From an uncultured Glaciecola sp. (GTDB taxonomy: Bacteria; Pseudomonadota; Gammaproteobacteria; Enterobacterales; Alteromonadaceae): 64,000 nt of DNA. The position numbers and the translations under genes are program-made. The stretch is taken from positions 176,839 to 240,838 of the forward strand of contig CAKZLI010000054.1 in NCBI GenBank assembly GCA_937125395.1, written 5' to 3'. Below are positions 63,144 to 64,000 of this stretch, one piece after another; the first letter of the stretch is position 1, and the number at the start of each line of letters is the position of its first letter. The notes beneath the pieces were generated by a model. The model saw only the letters and a list, made by a program, of their open reading frames with translations, had not been told where the DNA came from and searched no databases.

Positions 63144-64000
63144 GTTTTACGTCGCTTGCGAGGCAGTGAACATGTCAGCGAATGCTGCAGCTTTGATAAG
63201 GCATTTTTAAGTTGCCTGCGTGGCAGTGAACTTTTAAAGCTGAGCAAGTGCTCGTATTTGTGCTTTCTAAGCTGCCTGTGCGGCAGGAAACGATTAAAAT
63301 ATGATCCTGAACAGTTCTCAGATTTTCTAAGCTGCCTGTGCGGCAGGAAACGCTCTTGATTCTTGTAGTATGATTGAATGTAATTTCTAAGCTGCCTGTG
63401 CGGCAGGAAACTTCACTTTCTAGCTCCTTAATTTTTGCCTTTATTTCTAAGCTGCCTGTGCGGCAGGAAACATTATTGACGGAAACCCAACGTCATCTTT
63501 TACTTTCTAAGCTGCCTGTGCGGCAGGAAACGCCAATTGCTACTAGCAGTAAATGGGCATCAATTTCTAAGCTGCCTGTGCGGCAGGAAACAAATAAGAG
63601 TTTCAAATACTAACGGTAATAATTTTCTAAGCTGCCTGTGCGGCAGGAAACATGAATACAGATGCGAGAAACATGGCGATATATTTCTAAGCTGCCTGTG
63701 CGGCAGGAAACAGATTTTCCCTTCACTTAAAATTAAATTAAAATTTCTAAGCTGCCTGTGCGGCAGGAAACAGAATGAACGTTTAAACTAACAGTGTAAT
63801 CTTTTTCTAAGCTGCCTGTGCGGCAGGAAACAGAATGAACGTTTAAACTAACAGTGTAATCTTTTTCTAAGCTGCCTGTGCGGCAGGAAACAGAATGAAC
63901 GTTTAAACTAACAGTGTAATCTTTTTCTAAGCTGCCTGTGCGGCAGGAAACAGAATGAACGTTTAAACTAACAGTGTAATCTTTTTCTAAGCTGCCTGTG
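63144..64000 (-). CRISPR. Type I-F CRISPR array, trailer end (continues beyond window)
   Basis: Fifteen 28-base repeats with an exact 60-base period and 32-base spacers: two degenerate at 63144-63171 and 63204-63231, then twelve identical ones from 63264 to 63951 and a partial one from 63984. On the minus strand the repeat begins GTTTCCTGCC and ends CTTAGAAA, with the CTGCC/GGCAG hairpin; this is the type I-F repeat with its 8-base 5' handle, so crRNAs read right to left. Degenerate repeats at the left confirm that this is the trailer and that the leader, and probably cas genes, lie right of the window. None of the frames within the array is a gene. Confidence 0.96.
63772..64000 (-). repeat. 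Four identical consecutive CRISPR spacers
   Basis: The spacers at 63772-63803, 63832-63863, 63892-63923 and 63952-63983 are identical over all 32 bases, giving perfect 60-base tandem repeats up to the window edge. The unit may continue further. Confidence 0.95.

Noticed and set aside
63156..63791. Several open frames with repeated LSCLCGRK or SKLPVRQE peptides
   Set aside because: They are translations of the CRISPR repeats and spacers; the 60-base period keeps the frame open. No ribosome sites.
63144..64000. CRISPR-associated transposon (I-F3 type), suggested by the degenerate trailer repeats
   Set aside because: No tniQ, tnsABC, cas gene or transposon end is visible, and decayed trailer repeats are normal in ordinary I-F arrays. 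Sequence to the right of the window would decide.

Overview
The window looks like a chromosome segment of a marine gammaproteobacterium, most likely of the Alteromonadales. The support is the gene families (TamA/TamB, YacL, PurT, SbcCD, a FadE-type dehydrogenase, TonB receptors), the moderate-to-low GC content, and a type I-F CRISPR array. No species is claimed.

Layout. 1-30,000 is mostly housekeeping and metabolic: the end of a hybrid sensor kinase, a FadE-like acyl-CoA dehydrogenase, thymidine kinase, a five-gene set (acyl-CoA dehydrogenase, APH-fold kinase, SDR, BASS transporter, secreted serine hydrolase) that may break down 4-hydroxy acids, tamA-tamB, a PepSY protein, purT, sbcD-sbcC, an amidohydrolase, a racemase, a parvulin, a fatty acid desaturase, yacL and a YgjP-type metallopeptidase. 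Gene remnants of an MscS channel (24.6 kb) and an acyl-CoA dehydrogenase (30.2 kb) lie between them.

30,500-34,700 is accessory: a double-glycine-leader, microcin-like peptide with a possible immunity protein, hipBA, a broken satD copy and a Fic protein. 34,800-55,900 is a catabolic block: a complete phenylacetate pathway (paaABCDE, paaG, paaI, paaJ, paaK, paaX, paaY, paaZ, and a hydratase/dehydrogenase fusion standing in for PaaF and PaaH), a solute:sodium symporter, a TonB-dependent receptor and a secreted penicillin-acylase-family enzyme. Together these could import phenylacetylated compounds, release phenylacetate, and feed it through phenylacetyl-CoA to acetyl-CoA and succinyl-CoA. 55,900-59,900 is accessory again and mirrors the left flank: an XRE regulator, an AbiEi-Fic fusion, an intact satD with a partner membrane protein, and a Fic-like remnant. 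The two satD copies lie in direct orientation about 25 kb apart around the catabolic block.

60,000-64,000 holds what I consider the most unusual locus: a compact cluster of a small lipoprotein, an exported protein with two probable OB-folds, and a TctA-type membrane protein fused to a C-terminal staphylococcal-nuclease domain. Right after it lies the trailer end of a type I-F CRISPR array, read on the minus strand, whose last four visible spacers are identical. No cas genes are in the window.
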